A DNA stretch of 64,000 bases, taken from NCBI GenBank assembly GCA_963740395.1, contig CAVUEP010000092.1, forward strand, positions 1-64,000, in the 5' to 3' direction. Every line of letters begins with the position of its first letter. Position 1 is the first letter of the stretch. The position numbers were made by a program, and so were the translations under genes. A model generated the notes under the pieces. It did no database searches and had not been told where the DNA came from. It was given only the letters and a program-made list of their open reading frames with translations. The DNA comes from CADEEN01 sp963740395 (GTDB lineage: Bacteria; Pseudomonadota; Gammaproteobacteria; Burkholderiales; Burkholderiaceae_C). This document shows positions 1 through 9,411 of this stretch, piece by piece.

Positions 1-56
1 GGTACTGCTGGAACATTAGCGATTCGTATCTTCTTTCCTCGTCTGGCGGGGAAAAG

Positions 57-70
57 TTGACAAGAATCTG
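57..70 (+). promoter_or_regulatory. Possible FNR/NNR-type box upstream of nirK
   Basis: TTGAC-AAGA-ATCTG matches 7 of 10 defined positions of the FNR-family consensus TTGAT-N4-ATCAA. It lies 30 bases upstream of a nitrite reductase gene, the kind of gene such regulators control. A TATAAA follows at 72-77, but the spacing does not fit a standard promoter, and the box is too close to the start codon for a classic class II site. Weak call. Confidence 0.25.
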
Positions 71-99
71 TTATAAATATTTGATTAAAAAGGAATTAT

Positions 100-1194
100 A
101 TGTTAAAGCTATCGAATGTATTGCTGGGGATGATGTTTTTCCTGGTCTGTTCTGCAAACGCGACTGCCGAGATCGCCTCCAAGACAGACGGTCTGGAGCG
201 GGTCACTGAGACGCTGGTCGCGCCGCCTTTTCTGCCGGAACATCAGCAGGTCGTAAAGGGTGCGCCCAAAGTGGTGCAGATGCGTATGGTGATCGAGGAG
301 AAGCTGCTCAAGGTCGATCCTGAAGACGGCGCATCCATCTGGGCGATGACCTTCAACGGCAGCGTTCCGGGCCCGATGATCGTGGTGCATCAGAATGACT
401 ATGTCGAACTGACGCTGGTCAATCCGAAAACCAACACGCTGGTTCACAACATCGACTTCCATGCGGCGACAGGTGCCATGGGTGGCGGTGCGCTGACCCA
501 TGTGGCACCGGGTGAAGAAGTGGTGTTGCGCTTCAAGGCGACCAAGGCTGGCGTATTTGTCTACCACTGTGCGCCCGGCGGAAAAATGATCCCCTGGCAT
601 GTCGTGTCGGGCATGAACGGTGCCATCATGGTGCTTCCGCGCGATGGTCTGAGAGATGCAAAAGGCAAACCGGTCAAATACGACAAGGCCTATTTCATCG
701 GCGAGCAGGACTTCTACATCCCCAGGGATGCGGCAGGTAAATACAAGGTCTATGCGACACCGATGGAAGGGATGGTTGACATGATGGAGGTGATGAAGAC
801 GCTGACCCCCTCGCATATCGTGTTCAACGGCAGCGTGGGTGCACTGACTGGCAAGAACGCCATGACCGCCAAGGTAGGCGAGAAGGTGTTGTTCATCCAC
901 GCGCAGGCCAATCGTGATACGCGTCCGCATCTGATCGGTGGTCACGCTGACCTGATGTGGCAGGGCGGTTCGTTCAGCGACAAGCCTGCAACCGATCTGG
1001 AAACATGGTTTGTGGCGGGTGGGTCGGCTGCGGCGATGCTGTATCAGTTCAAACAGCCGGGCACCTATGCGTATGTCAATCACAACCTGATTGAAGCCGT
1101 CATGCTCGGCGCCGTGGCTCAGGTGAAAGTCACCGGTGAATGGAATAACGATCTGATGGAGCAGCTCAAAAAGCCGGCAGCCATCAAGGAATAG
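100..1194 (+). CDS. nirK: Copper-containing nitrite reductase (NirK/AniA type)
   Basis: Reduces nitrite to nitric oxide in the periplasm during denitrification. The 364-residue protein has an N-terminal signal peptide (about residues 1-23) followed by two cupredoxin domains. Type 1 copper ligands are visible as H116, C157, H167 and M172. Type 2 ligands are H121, H156 and H328, with the catalytic Asp at D119 (in NIDFH) and His at H277. The start is supported by AGGA five bases upstream. A strong terminator follows, so it is probably transcribed alone. The next gene is nnrS, which handles nitric oxide stress and fits the product made here. Base composition is lower in G+C than the rest of the window. 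Confidence 0.95.
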   Translation: MLKLSNVLLGMMFFLVCSANATAEIASKTDGLERVTETLVAPPFLPEHQQVVKGAPKVVQMRMVIEEKLLKVDPEDGASIWAMTFNGSVPGPMIVVHQNDYVELTLVNPKTNTLVHNIDFHAATGAMGGGALTHVAPGEEVVLRFKATKAGVFVYHCAPGGKMIPWHVVSGMNGAIMVLPRDGLRDAKGKPVKYDKAYFIGEQDFYIPRDAAGKYKVYATPMEGMVDMMEVMKTLTPSHIVFNGSVGALTGKNAMTAKVGEKVLFIHAQANRDTRPHLIGGHADLMWQGGSFSDKPATDLETWFVAGGSAAAMLYQFKQPGTYAYVNHNLIEAVMLGAVAQVKVTGEWNNDLMEQLKKPAAIKE

Positions 1195-1212
1195 CCCCAA
1201 GGCATGAGGATG

Positions 1213-1258
1213 GACGGGATTGAACGGCGGGAACGCAGTTCAATCCCGTCGTCTTTTT
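1213..1258 (+). terminator. Rho-independent terminator after nirK
   Basis: A perfect 13-bp stem (GACGGGATTGAAC at 1213-1225 pairing with 1238-1250) encloses a 12-base loop and is followed by a run of five T at 1254-1258. It lies 18 bases after the nirK stop codon and separates it from nnrS. Confidence 0.9.
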
Positions 1259-1292
1259 AGGTCACGTCCATCAAAAAAACTATCGATCTGGA

Positions 1293-2459
1293 ATGAAAAT
1301 TAAACTGTCCGAACAACCGGTCTGGCTGGCGGGATTCCGCCCGTTCTTTTTACTGGCATGTCTGTCCGGCATGTTGCTGCCTGTGCTTTGGGCGCTGATC
1401 CGTACAGCGGATGTTTCAGCGCCAATCAGCCCATTTTCCCCGGTGCAGTGGCACGCGCATGAAATGTTCTTTGGTTTCGGCTGGGCGGTGCTGGGCGGTT
1501 TTTTGCTGACCGCGACCAAGAACTGGGTCAAGGTGCGCGGCTATCACGGTTACACGCTGATGTTTCTGGTGCTTGCGTGGCTGTTCGAGCGGGCAGGCAT
1601 GTGGTTCGCGGGCAGTTGGCCATATTTCCTGTTTGTGATCTCGAACAATCTGTTTCTGGGCGCCATCGTGGCAATGCTGGTGTGGACGCTGCTGCGTAAT
1701 CGCGACAAGGATATGTACCGTGACAATTATTTTTTCCTGCTGATACTGCCGATGTTCATGATCAGCAAGCAGCTGATGCTGAGCGCCGATTATTTCGAGC
1801 AGGGCAGCCTCATGGTGCTGGGGTTGTTTCGCATGGCTTTTCTGGTGATGCTGGAGCGCACCCTGTTTCATTTCATGAAGGGCGCATTCCAGGTCGAGAT
1901 ACTAAACAATTCCTCGCTGAATAAGGCGATCAAGCTGCTCGGGTTGCTGCTGGTTTTTGCAGGGATTTTGTCACCCTGGCTGGCGGGTTCAGTCGCCTTG
2001 CTGCTCGCACTGTTGCTCGGTCTGCGCTTTGCCTGCTGGTACCCGCAGCTGGCGATGCGGCGGCTGGATGTTGGCATTATGTATCTGGGCTATCTGGCGA
2101 TCATCGTACAGTTGCTGATCGAGTTTTTCAGACTCGTGTTGCATTTGGAGTGTTCTTACTCGCTGTCCTTGCACGTGTTCACCTTCGGTGCCATGGGGCT
2201 GATTATCCCCGCCATGCTGATCAGGATAAGCAAGGGGCATACCGGACGGACAGTGGCATTCGACCAGTTGGACAAGTTCGCGCTATGGGTAATGATGCTG
2301 GCCTTCGTGTTGCGCATCGTGTTTCCGTTGTTCGATCAGGCAGATTACGCGCGTTGGATATTGCTCGCGGCGCTCTGTTGGTTCATCAGCTTCATATTGC
2401 TGGGCTGGCGTTATATTCCCATGCTGCTCAAATCAAGGATAGATGGAAAGCTGCACTGA
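1293..2459 (+). CDS. nnrS: NnrS family haem-copper membrane protein
   Basis: NnrS proteins are polytopic inner-membrane proteins linked to protection from nitric oxide during denitrification. The 388-residue product is strongly hydrophobic with roughly 10-12 membrane segments. It carries the family hallmarks WHAHEMFFGF near residue 52 and HVFTFGAMG...RISKGHTGR near residues 295-320, whose histidines are likely metal or haem ligands. It follows nirK after a terminator, so it is co-located but probably separately transcribed. The ribosome site (GGA three bases before ATG) is weak. Length is normal for the family. Confidence 0.93.
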   Translation: MKIKLSEQPVWLAGFRPFFLLACLSGMLLPVLWALIRTADVSAPISPFSPVQWHAHEMFFGFGWAVLGGFLLTATKNWVKVRGYHGYTLMFLVLAWLFERAGMWFAGSWPYFLFVISNNLFLGAIVAMLVWTLLRNRDKDMYRDNYFFLLILPMFMISKQLMLSADYFEQGSLMVLGLFRMAFLVMLERTLFHFMKGAFQVEILNNSSLNKAIKLLGLLLVFAGILSPWLAGSVALLLALLLGLRFACWYPQLAMRRLDVGIMYLGYLAIIVQLLIEFFRLVLHLECSYSLSLHVFTFGAMGLIIPAMLIRISKGHTGRTVAFDQLDKFALWVMMLAFVLRIVFPLFDQADYARWILLAALCWFISFILLGWRYIPMLLKSRIDGKLH

Positions 2460-2648
2460 CAGGTATTCCTGGCTTGAGCAGCATGGGGCAGTTAGCTACG
2501 GTCTTGTGCGTCCTGTCACGCGCAGCGATGTCATCGATGCCGGGAATTGATGGGTTTTATTTAGCTTGTTCACCTAAAGAAGTTTTAATTTTTGCCGTTA
2601 AATTGACTAGCGCATGGGTTTTGCGAAAAATTTTTCGGTGAGGGCAAA

Positions 2649-3411
2649 ATGAACAACTGGTGGAGTGGACTGTCACTGAAAAACAAGCTGCAATTTCCCA
2701 TACAGTTGATCTTGCTTCTGGTGCTGGTGTTGGCACAGCGCGTGGCACTGGACAGATTCGAGACTAACGTCCTTTCCGAGGCTCAGCAAAAGGCACTCAT
2801 TTCTGCCGATGGTGTGTTAAACGGACTTAACATGCTGATGATCAACGGCATCATCAGCGATGCAGAACAGCGCGCGTTATATGTCAAAAAGATGGGATCA
2901 TCCGATCATGTCAATGAGTTGCGCGTGATGCGCAACAAGCCGGTGCAGGACCAGTTCGGTCTCGGCCTGCCCTCCGAGCAACCTGTCGATGAACTGGATC
3001 ATGCTGCACTGCAAACCGCCAAGGTGCAGACCCAACTCTCAGATGTGGGGGGGGTGCATTCCTTGCGCGTGGTCGTACCCTTTATCGCACACAAGGAGTT
3101 TCGCGGTACCAACTGTCTGATGTGCCATAACGTGCCAGAGGGTACGGTGAATGGCGCAGCAAGTATCACGCTGGATCTGACGCAAGAATTCGATGTGATG
3201 CGTAACGCCAACTATGTGATGTGGGCTGTGCAGCTCGCGGTGCAGCTGTTTCTGTATTTTGTGATCGGATGGCTGATCAGTTTCATGACGCGACCGGTAC
3301 GCGAATTGCAGCTCACCATGCAGGATATGCAGGTCAGCGGTGATCTTTCCAAACGTGTCAGGGTTCGCGGTCAGGATGAGATTGGTCAGACCGGGCAGGC
3401 ATTCAACGACT
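2649..3411 (+). CDS. Haem-binding HAMP sensor, N-terminal part only
   Basis: A membrane segment (about residues 15-32) is followed by a periplasmic sensor with one c-type haem motif (CLMCH, about residues 157-161), a second membrane segment (about 195-217) and a HAMP linker ending GQDEIGQTGQAFND. This is the layout of Tll0287/DUF3365-type sensors fused to chemoreceptor or kinase modules. The reading then changes abruptly into a leucyl-tRNA synthetase fragment, so the output domain is missing and its type cannot be told. AGGG lies four bases before the ATG. Neighbouring nirK and nnrS suggest a redox or NO-related signal. The truncation is most simply an assembly junction. Confidence 0.8.
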
Positions 3412-4288
3412 TGCCATCCTGCAAGTCGTGCACGTGGACGAGGCGCCGCACTTTACCTACGACCACTGGCAGGAGTGGTACGCCGACAAAGAACGTGGCG
3501 TCACCATCAACAGCGACAACTTCAGCGGCCTGCACTACAAGAAGGCCGTCACGGCCATCGCCGACGCGCTGCATGCCAAGGGCCTTGGCGAGAAGAAAAC
3601 CACCTGGCGACTGCGTGACTGGGGCGTCAGCCGCCAGCGCTACTGGGGCACGCCCATCCCCATCATCCATTGCGACGCGTGCGGCTCGGTGCCCGTGCCG
3701 GAAAAGGACCTGGCCGTCCTGCTGCCCGAAGACCTGGTGCCAGACGGCAGCGGCAACCCGCTGAACAAGTGCGCGGCCTTCGTCAACGTGGGCTGCCCGC
3801 AATGCGGCCAGCCGGCGCGGCGCGAAACCGACACCCTGGACACCTTCGTGGACAGCGCCTGGTACTACATGCGCTACTGCTGCCCCGGCAACGACGAAGC
3901 CATGGTGGACGAGCGTCACAAGTACTGGATGCCGATGGACCAGTACATCGGCGGCATCGAACACGCCGTGCTGCACCTGCTGTACGCGCGTTTCTGGACC
4001 AAGGCCATGCGCGACCTGGGCCTGGTGGAGTTCAGCGAGCCCTTCACCAAGCTGTTCACGCAGGGCATGCTGCTCAACCAGTCCTACTACCGCGAAGAGA
4101 CGGAGAGCAGCGGCAAGACGCGCTGGTTCTATCCCGGCGAGGTCGACGTGCAGTTCGACGACAAGGGCCACCCCACCGGCGCCAGCGCGCGCGCGACGGG
4201 CTGCCGGTGCGCTGGGCGGCATCGAAAAGATGTCCAAGAGCAAGAACAACGTCGTCGAGCCCAAGGACATCATCGCCAAGTTCGGTTC
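3412..4288 (+). pseudogene. leuS: Leucyl-tRNA synthetase internal fragment
   Basis: About 290 residues from the middle of LeuRS: the end of the editing insertion (GVTINSDNFSGLHYKKAV), the WGVSRQRYWGTPIPII strand, a zinc-ribbon-like CPQCGQ stretch, the tail of the catalytic domain (DTFVDSAWYYMRYCCP) and the KMSKS ATP-binding loop at 4227-4241. Both the N-terminal half and the anticodon-binding C-terminus are absent. Two indels near 4190-4215 shift the frame and then place KMSKSKNNVVEPKDIIAKFG in another frame. The fragment joins a HAMP sensor on the left and an inverted glgB on the right, both mid-gene. An essential gene in this state points to chimeric assembly rather than biology. Confidence 0.88.
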
Positions 4289-5700
4289 TTGCCCGGATGC
4301 GCCCACATATGGCCATACAGCAGGCGCAGATTCGCGAACTGTTGCCAGGCGTCGCCGGGCATCTTGTTGATCAGCGAGCCCTTGCCGTGCACCACCTCGT
4401 CGTGCGACAGCGGCAGCATGAAGTTCTCGTTGAACGCATACACCAGCGAGAAGGTCAGCTGCGAGTGGTGCCAGCGCCGGTGGATCGGGTCCTCCTGCAT
4501 GTACTTCAGCGTGTCGTGCATCCAGCCCATGTTCCACTTCAGGCCGAAACCCAGGCCGCCGAGGTAGGTCGGCCGCGACACCATCGGCCAGGCGGTGGAC
4601 TCCTCGGCAATGATCTGCACGCCGGGGAAGTCGCGGTAGGCCGACTCGTTGAGCATGCGCAGGAAGGAAACGGCTTCGAGGTTCTCGCGCCCGCCGAAGG
4701 CATTCGGAACCCACTCACCGGCCTTGCGCGCGTAGTCGAGGTAGAGCATCGAGGCCACGGCGTCGACGCGCAGGCCGTCGACGTGGTACTCGTCGAGCCA
4801 GAACATCGCGCTCGACAGCAGAAAGGCGCGCACTTCGTTGCGGCCATAGTTGAAGATCGACGAACTCCACTCCGGGTGGAAGCCCTGACGCGGATCGGCG
4901 TGTTCGAACAGGTGCGTGCCATCGAACTGCGCCAGGCCATGGGCATCGGCAGGAAAGTGCGAGGGCACCCAGTCGAGGATCACGGCAATGCCGGCTTGGT
5001 GCAGGACGTCGACGAGGTACTTGAAGTCCTGCGGCGAGCCGTAGCGCGAGGTCGGCGCGAAGTAGCCGGTCGTCTGGTAGCCCCAGGAGCCATAGAAGGG
5101 GTGCTCCGTGATCGGCATCAGCTCGACATGGGTGAAGCCCAGGCGCGTCACGTACTCGGCCAGCAGGTGGGCGGCGCTGCGATAGTCGAGCATGGCTCCG
5201 TCTTCGCCGCGGCGCCAGGAGCCCAGATGCACTTCGTAAACCGACATCGGTGCCGACAGCCCGTTGTGGCTCGCGCGCTGGTTCATCCATGCGGCGTCAT
5301 CCCAGACATAGTCGTCGGTGCGCCAGGCCACGGAGCCGGTGGCGGGGGCGAGTTCGGCGCGGCGCGCGAACGGATCGGCCTTCTCGAGCCAGTCGCCGCC
5401 CCGCGTGCGGATCGCGAACTTGTACTTGTGGCCCTGGGTCACGCCCTCGATCTCGGTCTCCCACAGACCCGAGCCGTCGGAGCGCGGGCGTGCCGGGTTC
5501 GCACTGCGACTCCAGTGATTGAAGTCGCCGATCACGGACACCGCTTCGGCATTGGGCGCCCAGACGGCGAAATGTGCCGCGTTGTCGCCCAGCTGGCAGC
5601 CGAGCTTGCGATAGAGCTGACCGTGCGTGCCCTCGCGGAACAGGTGGAGGTCCTGTTCGCCCAATGTCTCGACGGGATGAAGTGTGCTGGCTTCGCTCAT
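4289..5700 (-). CDS. glgB: 1,4-alpha-glucan branching enzyme, 3' end missing
   Basis: Forms alpha-1,6 branches in glycogen. The 471 visible residues contain the N-terminal CBM48 module (about 20-110) and most of the GH13 barrel: YEVHLGSW, the substrate-site DWVPSHFP, the nucleophile D313 in GLRVDAVAS, the acid E366 in IIAEEST, and SHDEVVHGKGS. Reading stops after YGHMWAHPGK, where roughly 250 C-terminal residues of a normal GlgB should follow; instead the complement of leuS begins. ATG at 5700 starts the protein. glgC and a GH15 gene lie within 15 kb, so the contig carries a glycogen set. Truncation is attributed to the junction near 4288. Confidence 0.9.
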
Positions 5701-5901
5701 GAGTCAGGGGTCCTGGTTGCGACGACACGCGAAGCCGCAATGCGGCCAAGGATCGAGGTGGCGTGCCGAATTATACATTGCGACAAATATAATTCTGTCG
5801 ATACTGCCATGGCGCAGCGCGCCGGCCGTGATGCACGCGCCGGCACAATGCGGCTGGCGCAGCGTGCAACTGGCAGTGTCTTTCTTGATGCGGGCGGCAA
5901 A

Positions 5902-5915
5902 TTGACACGAGTCAA
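5902..5915. promoter_or_regulatory. TTGAC-N4-GTCAA dyad in the glgB/lipoprotein divergent gap
   Basis: TTGAC-ACGA-GTCAA is a perfect 5-bp inverted repeat with the geometry of FNR/DNR-family boxes. The 300-base gap between divergent glgB and the 6001 gene also holds the dyad CGACA-N10-TGTCG at 5781-5800, which encloses a TATAAT (5788-5793). The two dyads suggest regulated divergent promoters. No cognate regulator can be assigned, although Crp/Fnr-type genes lie 10 kb away. Confidence 0.3.
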
Positions 5916-6000
5916 CTGGGGTAGCGAAATGACGGAGCAACATGAACCGGGGCGGCGTCGATGGCCGACCCGGTTCACACTGGGCAAGGAGGTTTCCCGC

Positions 6001-7026
6001 GTGACACCATCGCCAGGGCCGCGAACAGCCGCATCCTGCGCCTCACCGCCTGGCCGGGCAAGACGTGCCCCGTTGCGGGCCCTTGTGCAGTCTGTCGGCG
6101 CGGCCGCGCTGGTTGGCTGCGCCCAGCTGCCGACGCCCGCCGACACGGCCCCTGCATCGCCGCAGCCTGAAACCGGCGTGTTCGAGACCACGCGCAGCGC
6201 GGTGCGTTCCAGCACCGAATGGCTGGCGCGCGGCGTCGACAACTGGTTCGGCGACAAGCCGTTTGCGCAGGGTGGCAGTGTCAGGGAAGGGCGCTTCACC
6301 GTCAGTCTGCTGCACCGCCAGGACACGGGGACCGACCTCGATGTGCGGTTGAAGGCGCGCTTTCGACTGCCCAACCTCGAAGCGCAGAGCGGCTACCTCT
6401 TTGTCGGGCGCGACAACCCGCGCGAGGTGGTCACGGATACACCGGCCGCGTTTTCGCGCCAGCAGAGGCAGCTGCCGGAGCGCGACGGCGACCTGTCCTT
6501 CTTCGCCGGGCTGGGTTTTGCGTTGCGCGAGTCCGTCGACCTCAGGCTCGGCGTGCGCGGCGGGCTCAAGCCCTATGCCCAGGCGCGTTACCGCCGACCC
6601 TGGACGCTCGGCGAGCGCGACCTGCTCGAGTTTCGCCAGTCCCTGTTCTGGTCGGTCGACGACCACATCGGGTCGACCACGGCGCTGGCGTATGAACATG
6701 CCTACTCGCCCACGTTGGCCCTGCGCTGGCTGAACGCGGCCACGATCACGCAGGTTTCGCGCAGATTCGAGTGGTCGAGCAGCCTGGGCGCCTACAAGTT
6801 GCTGCCCGAGCAGCGCGTGTTTTCGCTCGCCCTGCTGGCCAGCGGCCGCCAGGGCGCAGGGGTCGGTGTCACCGATGTCGGCGTGCAGGCCCGTTGGCAG
6901 CAGCCGCTGCACCGCGACTGGCTGCTGGGCGATGTGACCCTGGGTCACTTCTGGCCGCGCCCCGACGCGCAAAGCGAACGCGGCCGCGCCTGGGCGATCG
7001 GCGCTGGCTTGCAGTTGCTGTTCTAG
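6001..7026 (+). CDS. Putative outer-membrane lipoprotein, unknown function
   Basis: A 341-residue protein starting at GTG 6001, chosen because AAGGAGG (5986-5992) lies eight bases upstream. A lipobox (ALVGC, Cys about residue 40) marks it as a lipoprotein, but the stretch before it is long, so a later start such as GTG 6085 is possible. The mature part is rich in alternating polar and aromatic residues (for example RARYRRPWTLGERDLLEFRQ and a C-terminal AIGAGLQLLF), which suggests beta strands and an outer-membrane location. No known family is recognised. It converges with the MCE-transport operon on the other strand. Confidence 0.7.
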   Translation: MTPSPGPRTAASCASPPGRARRAPLRALVQSVGAAALVGCAQLPTPADTAPASPQPETGVFETTRSAVRSSTEWLARGVDNWFGDKPFAQGGSVREGRFTVSLLHRQDTGTDLDVRLKARFRLPNLEAQSGYLFVGRDNPREVVTDTPAAFSRQQRQLPERDGDLSFFAGLGFALRESVDLRLGVRGGLKPYAQARYRRPWTLGERDLLEFRQSLFWSVDDHIGSTTALAYEHAYSPTLALRWLNAATITQVSRRFEWSSSLGAYKLLPEQRVFSLALLASGRQGAGVGVTDVGVQARWQQPLHRDWLLGDVTLGHFWPRPDAQSERGRAWAIGAGLQLLF

Positions 7027-7041
7027 CCGAACCCGAAGGGC

Positions 7042-7668
7042 CTAGGGCGTGGCCTTGCGTGTCGAGGCCGCCAACTCGGCTTCCAGCCACGGCACCAGTG
7101 CATCGAAGGCCTGGCCCACCGCCTGCGCCATGGCCGTGGCCGCGGCGGCGGAGTCGGCCGTCGGAGTCGGTGCGCTGGCCTCGAACTGCTGGCGCGCAAC
7201 GCGCATGCGACTGCGCCGATCGAACAGCTCGGCGGTGAGCGTGACCCGGGCCAGCCCCGGCAATGCGCTGACATCGTGGTGCACCGTATCCACGCCCAGG
7301 CTGAGCAGCCAATCGGCTCGCAGCGGGTCACCGGCGATGCCGACGGCGTGGGCCACGCCGCGTGCCTGCAGCCGCTGCTGCAGCAAGCGTGGCAACTGCC
7401 GCACCGGCCTCTCGGTCCAGAGCGCCAGTTGGTAGTACGAGAACTCGTTGGCGCGGCGAGAATAGGCAATCGAGACCGTCTCGCCGACAGCATCGGACGG
7501 CAGGGCCTGGATCACGAGCGCGGGCACCAGGGGCTCGGCGCGGCGTGACACCGCGGCCCCAGCGTCCTGCAGCCGGTACTGGGCCTGCACCGGCGCGTCG
7601 CTGCCGATACCGACAGACACGCAGGCGCTCAATGCCCCGGCGCTGAGCAACAGAAGTGCGGATCTCAA
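7042..7668 (-). CDS. PqiC/ABC-transport auxiliary lipoprotein
   Basis: Last gene of the MCE lipid-transport operon. It encodes a 208-residue lipoprotein (lipobox LSAC, Cys16) with the fold-typical pattern of PqiC-like auxiliary components (YRLQDAGA..., YYQLALWTERPVRQLPRLLQQRLQ). These proteins sit at the outer membrane and partner MCE proteins in moving phospholipids across the periplasm. The start is TTG at 7668, overlapping the MCE stop codon as TTGA with GGGGAG eight bases upstream, so translation is coupled. It takes the place that MlaC/MlaB hold in canonical mla operons. Confidence 0.85.
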   Translation of the reverse strand: MRSALLLLSAGALSACVSVGIGSDAPVQAQYRLQDAGAAVSRRAEPLVPALVIQALPSDAVGETVSIAYSRRANEFSYYQLALWTERPVRQLPRLLQQRLQARGVAHAVGIAGDPLRADWLLSLGVDTVHHDVSALPGLARVTLTAELFDRRSRMRVARQQFEASAPTPTADSAAAATAMAQAVGQAFDALVPWLEAELAASTRKATP

Positions 7669-8654
7669 GGCATGCTCTCCCCAGGGCCGAGTTGGGACTT
7701 CGACGGCCCGAGCAGGGCGGCGCGCGGCTCGCGCAGCCGGTCGATCACGCGGGTCGCGGTCTCCACGCTCAGGCGCAACTCCGTGACCGCGGTGTTGAGC
7801 TGGTCGTCGACATTGGTGGCCGAGTCCTCGAGGCGGCGCGCCGTGGCCAGGGCCTGCTTCTCGACGGCGCTGGTGGTCCGGGCGATCTGTTGCAGCGCCA
7901 GGCGCGCCTCGCTCACGGCGCGCTCGGTTTCAGTCAGCGTGTGGTCCAGGCGCTGGGCACCGCGCTCGGCCACCGTGGCGATGCGGCTACCGGACTGGCC
8001 CAGCTCGACCGCACCCTTGCCGACATCAGTGGCGGCGGCGCCGACGCGTGCCAAGGTGCTGTCGAGCGCGCCCAGTCGCGCGTTGAGTCCGTCGGCGAGC
8101 TCGCGCAGGCTGCGTACCGTGTCCAGCACCGCCTTCTGGTTGTCGGCACTGAGCAGTTGATTGACATTGTTCAGCGCCACCGCCGCCATGTCGCCGACCT
8201 TGTTGACCCGGCCGGCGATCTCATCCAACTCGGAGCGGCCTTCCCGGATCACGGGCACGCGCTCGCCTGCCGGGATCTCGACCAGCGGCGGACCGGCCGG
8301 GATTCGATTGACGAGCGCGATGGCGGCGATGCCGGTGACGAAGTTGCGTGACACCACGGCCACCGTGTTGGTGCGTACCGCCGCGCGATTGTCAATGCGG
8401 ACGTCCACGCGCACGCGGTTGAGCATCGTGGTTGACAGGGCATAGTCCTCGACGCGGCCGACCTTGATGCCGCGCAGCGTCACGGCTGCGCCGACTTCGA
8501 GTCCGTCCAGGGCCTGCTGCTCGAAGTGGATCACGTAGCGGCTGAACACCGCATTGCCGCCGAGGTCCTTCAACCACACGACCGCCGTGACCAATGCAGC
8601 GATCAGCGCCAGCACGCCGGCGCCGACCCAGGTGTAGCGGGCTTCAGCTTCCAT
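7665..8654 (-). CDS. MCE-family (MlaD-like) lipid-transport substrate-binding protein
   Basis: A 329-residue inner-membrane-anchored protein. It has one N-terminal membrane helix (about residues 8-27), an MCE domain (about 38-115, including GLEVGAAVTLRGIKVGRV) and a long helical tail (about 140-310, heptad-rich) as in PqiB/YebT-type tunnel proteins. ATG 8654 overlaps the upstream ATPase gene by 11 bases, and the stop overlaps the lipoprotein start. It probably forms the periplasmic conduit of a Mla-like transporter. The exact lipid and direction of transport are not evident. Confidence 0.92.
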   Translation of the reverse strand: MEAEARYTWVGAGVLALIAALVTAVVWLKDLGGNAVFSRYVIHFEQQALDGLEVGAAVTLRGIKVGRVEDYALSTTMLNRVRVDVRIDNRAAVRTNTVAVVSRNFVTGIAAIALVNRIPAGPPLVEIPAGERVPVIREGRSELDEIAGRVNKVGDMAAVALNNVNQLLSADNQKAVLDTVRSLRELADGLNARLGALDSTLARVGAAATDVGKGAVELGQSGSRIATVAERGAQRLDHTLTETERAVSEARLALQQIARTTSAVEKQALATARRLEDSATNVDDQLNTAVTELRLSVETATRVIDRLREPRAALLGPSKSQLGPGESMP

Positions 8655-9411
8655 TGCCGGCGATTCTACGGACCGAGAAGTATTCCTGGATCCACTCATC
8701 CTCGACGGCCATCACGTCGTCGACGCGGCCATCGGCCAGCACCTTGCCCTGCGCCAGCACGAGCAGCCGGTCGACCACGCCCAGGAGGGTGTCCAGATCG
8801 TGCGTGACCAGGAACACCGTGAGTCCCAGATCGTCGACCAGCGAGCGCACCAGCCGGTCGAAGCCGCGCGCCGTGATCGGGTCCAGCCCGGACGTCGGCT
8901 CGTCGAGGAACAGCACCTCGGGTTCGAGCGCGATCGCGCGCGCGATCGCGGCGCGCTTGCGCATGCCACCCGAGAGTTCGCTGGGCATCTTGGCGCCGGC
9001 CTCGACCGGCAAGCCCGCCTGCAGCAGGCGCAGCGCGACCAGCGCCTCGACCGTGGCGTTGCTCAATCGCGTGTGCTCGCGCAAGGGCACGGCAACGTTC
9101 TGCGCCACGGTCAGCGAAGAAAACAGGGCGCCGTCCTGGAACATCATGCCGAAGCGCCGCCGCACGCCCTCGAGTTCATCCGCGGGCGCGTGCCACATGT
9201 CGGTGCCCAGCAGGCGCACGCGTCCGGCGCTCGGGCGGTGCAGTCCGATGATCTCGCGCAGCAAGACCGACTTGCCCGTACCGCTGCCACCGATCAGCGC
9301 CACCAGCGTGCCGGGCGCGACCGAAAACGACACGCTGTCATGCACGGTCTGCGAACCGAAGCGCGTCGTGACGCCCTCGACCGCGATGGCAGGTGGCGTG
9401 GCGTCGTTCAT
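8644..9411 (-). CDS. MlaF-like ABC transporter ATP-binding protein
   Basis: A 255-residue ATPase that powers the MCE lipid transporter. Walker A is GGSGTGKS (about 39-46), the ABC signature is ELSGGMRKRAAIARAIA (about 143-159), Walker B is VLFLDEPTSGLDP, and the H-loop is FLVTHD. The start ATG overlaps the permease stop as ATGA (9408-9411), typical of a tightly coupled operon. Length and motifs match the MlaF/TtgA-Ttg2A family. Confidence 0.93.
   Translation of the reverse strand: MNDATPPAIAVEGVTTRFGSQTVHDSVSFSVAPGTLVALIGGSGTGKSVLLREIIGLHRPSAGRVRLLGTDMWHAPADELEGVRRRFGMMFQDGALFSSLTVAQNVAVPLREHTRLSNATVEALVALRLLQAGLPVEAGAKMPSELSGGMRKRAAIARAIALEPEVLFLDEPTSGLDPITARGFDRLVRSLVDDLGLTVFLVTHDLDTLLGVVDRLLVLAQGKVLADGRVDDVMAVEDEWIQEYFSVRRIAGNGS

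Noticed and set aside
57..78. TTGACA plus TATAAA as a sigma-70 promoter for nirK
   Set aside because: The spacing between the two hexamers is only nine bases, far from the usual 16-18.
2624..2637. Palindrome CGAAAAATTTTTCG before the haem-sensor gene
   Set aside because: A low-complexity A/T palindrome with no second copy; too little to call an operator or terminator.
3670..7026. A single open frame of 1118 codons on the plus strand
   Set aside because: Only the last 341 codons (from 6001) look like a real protein; the rest is the complement of glgB and an alternative frame of leuS, with Arg/Ala-rich composition typical of GC-rich shadow frames.
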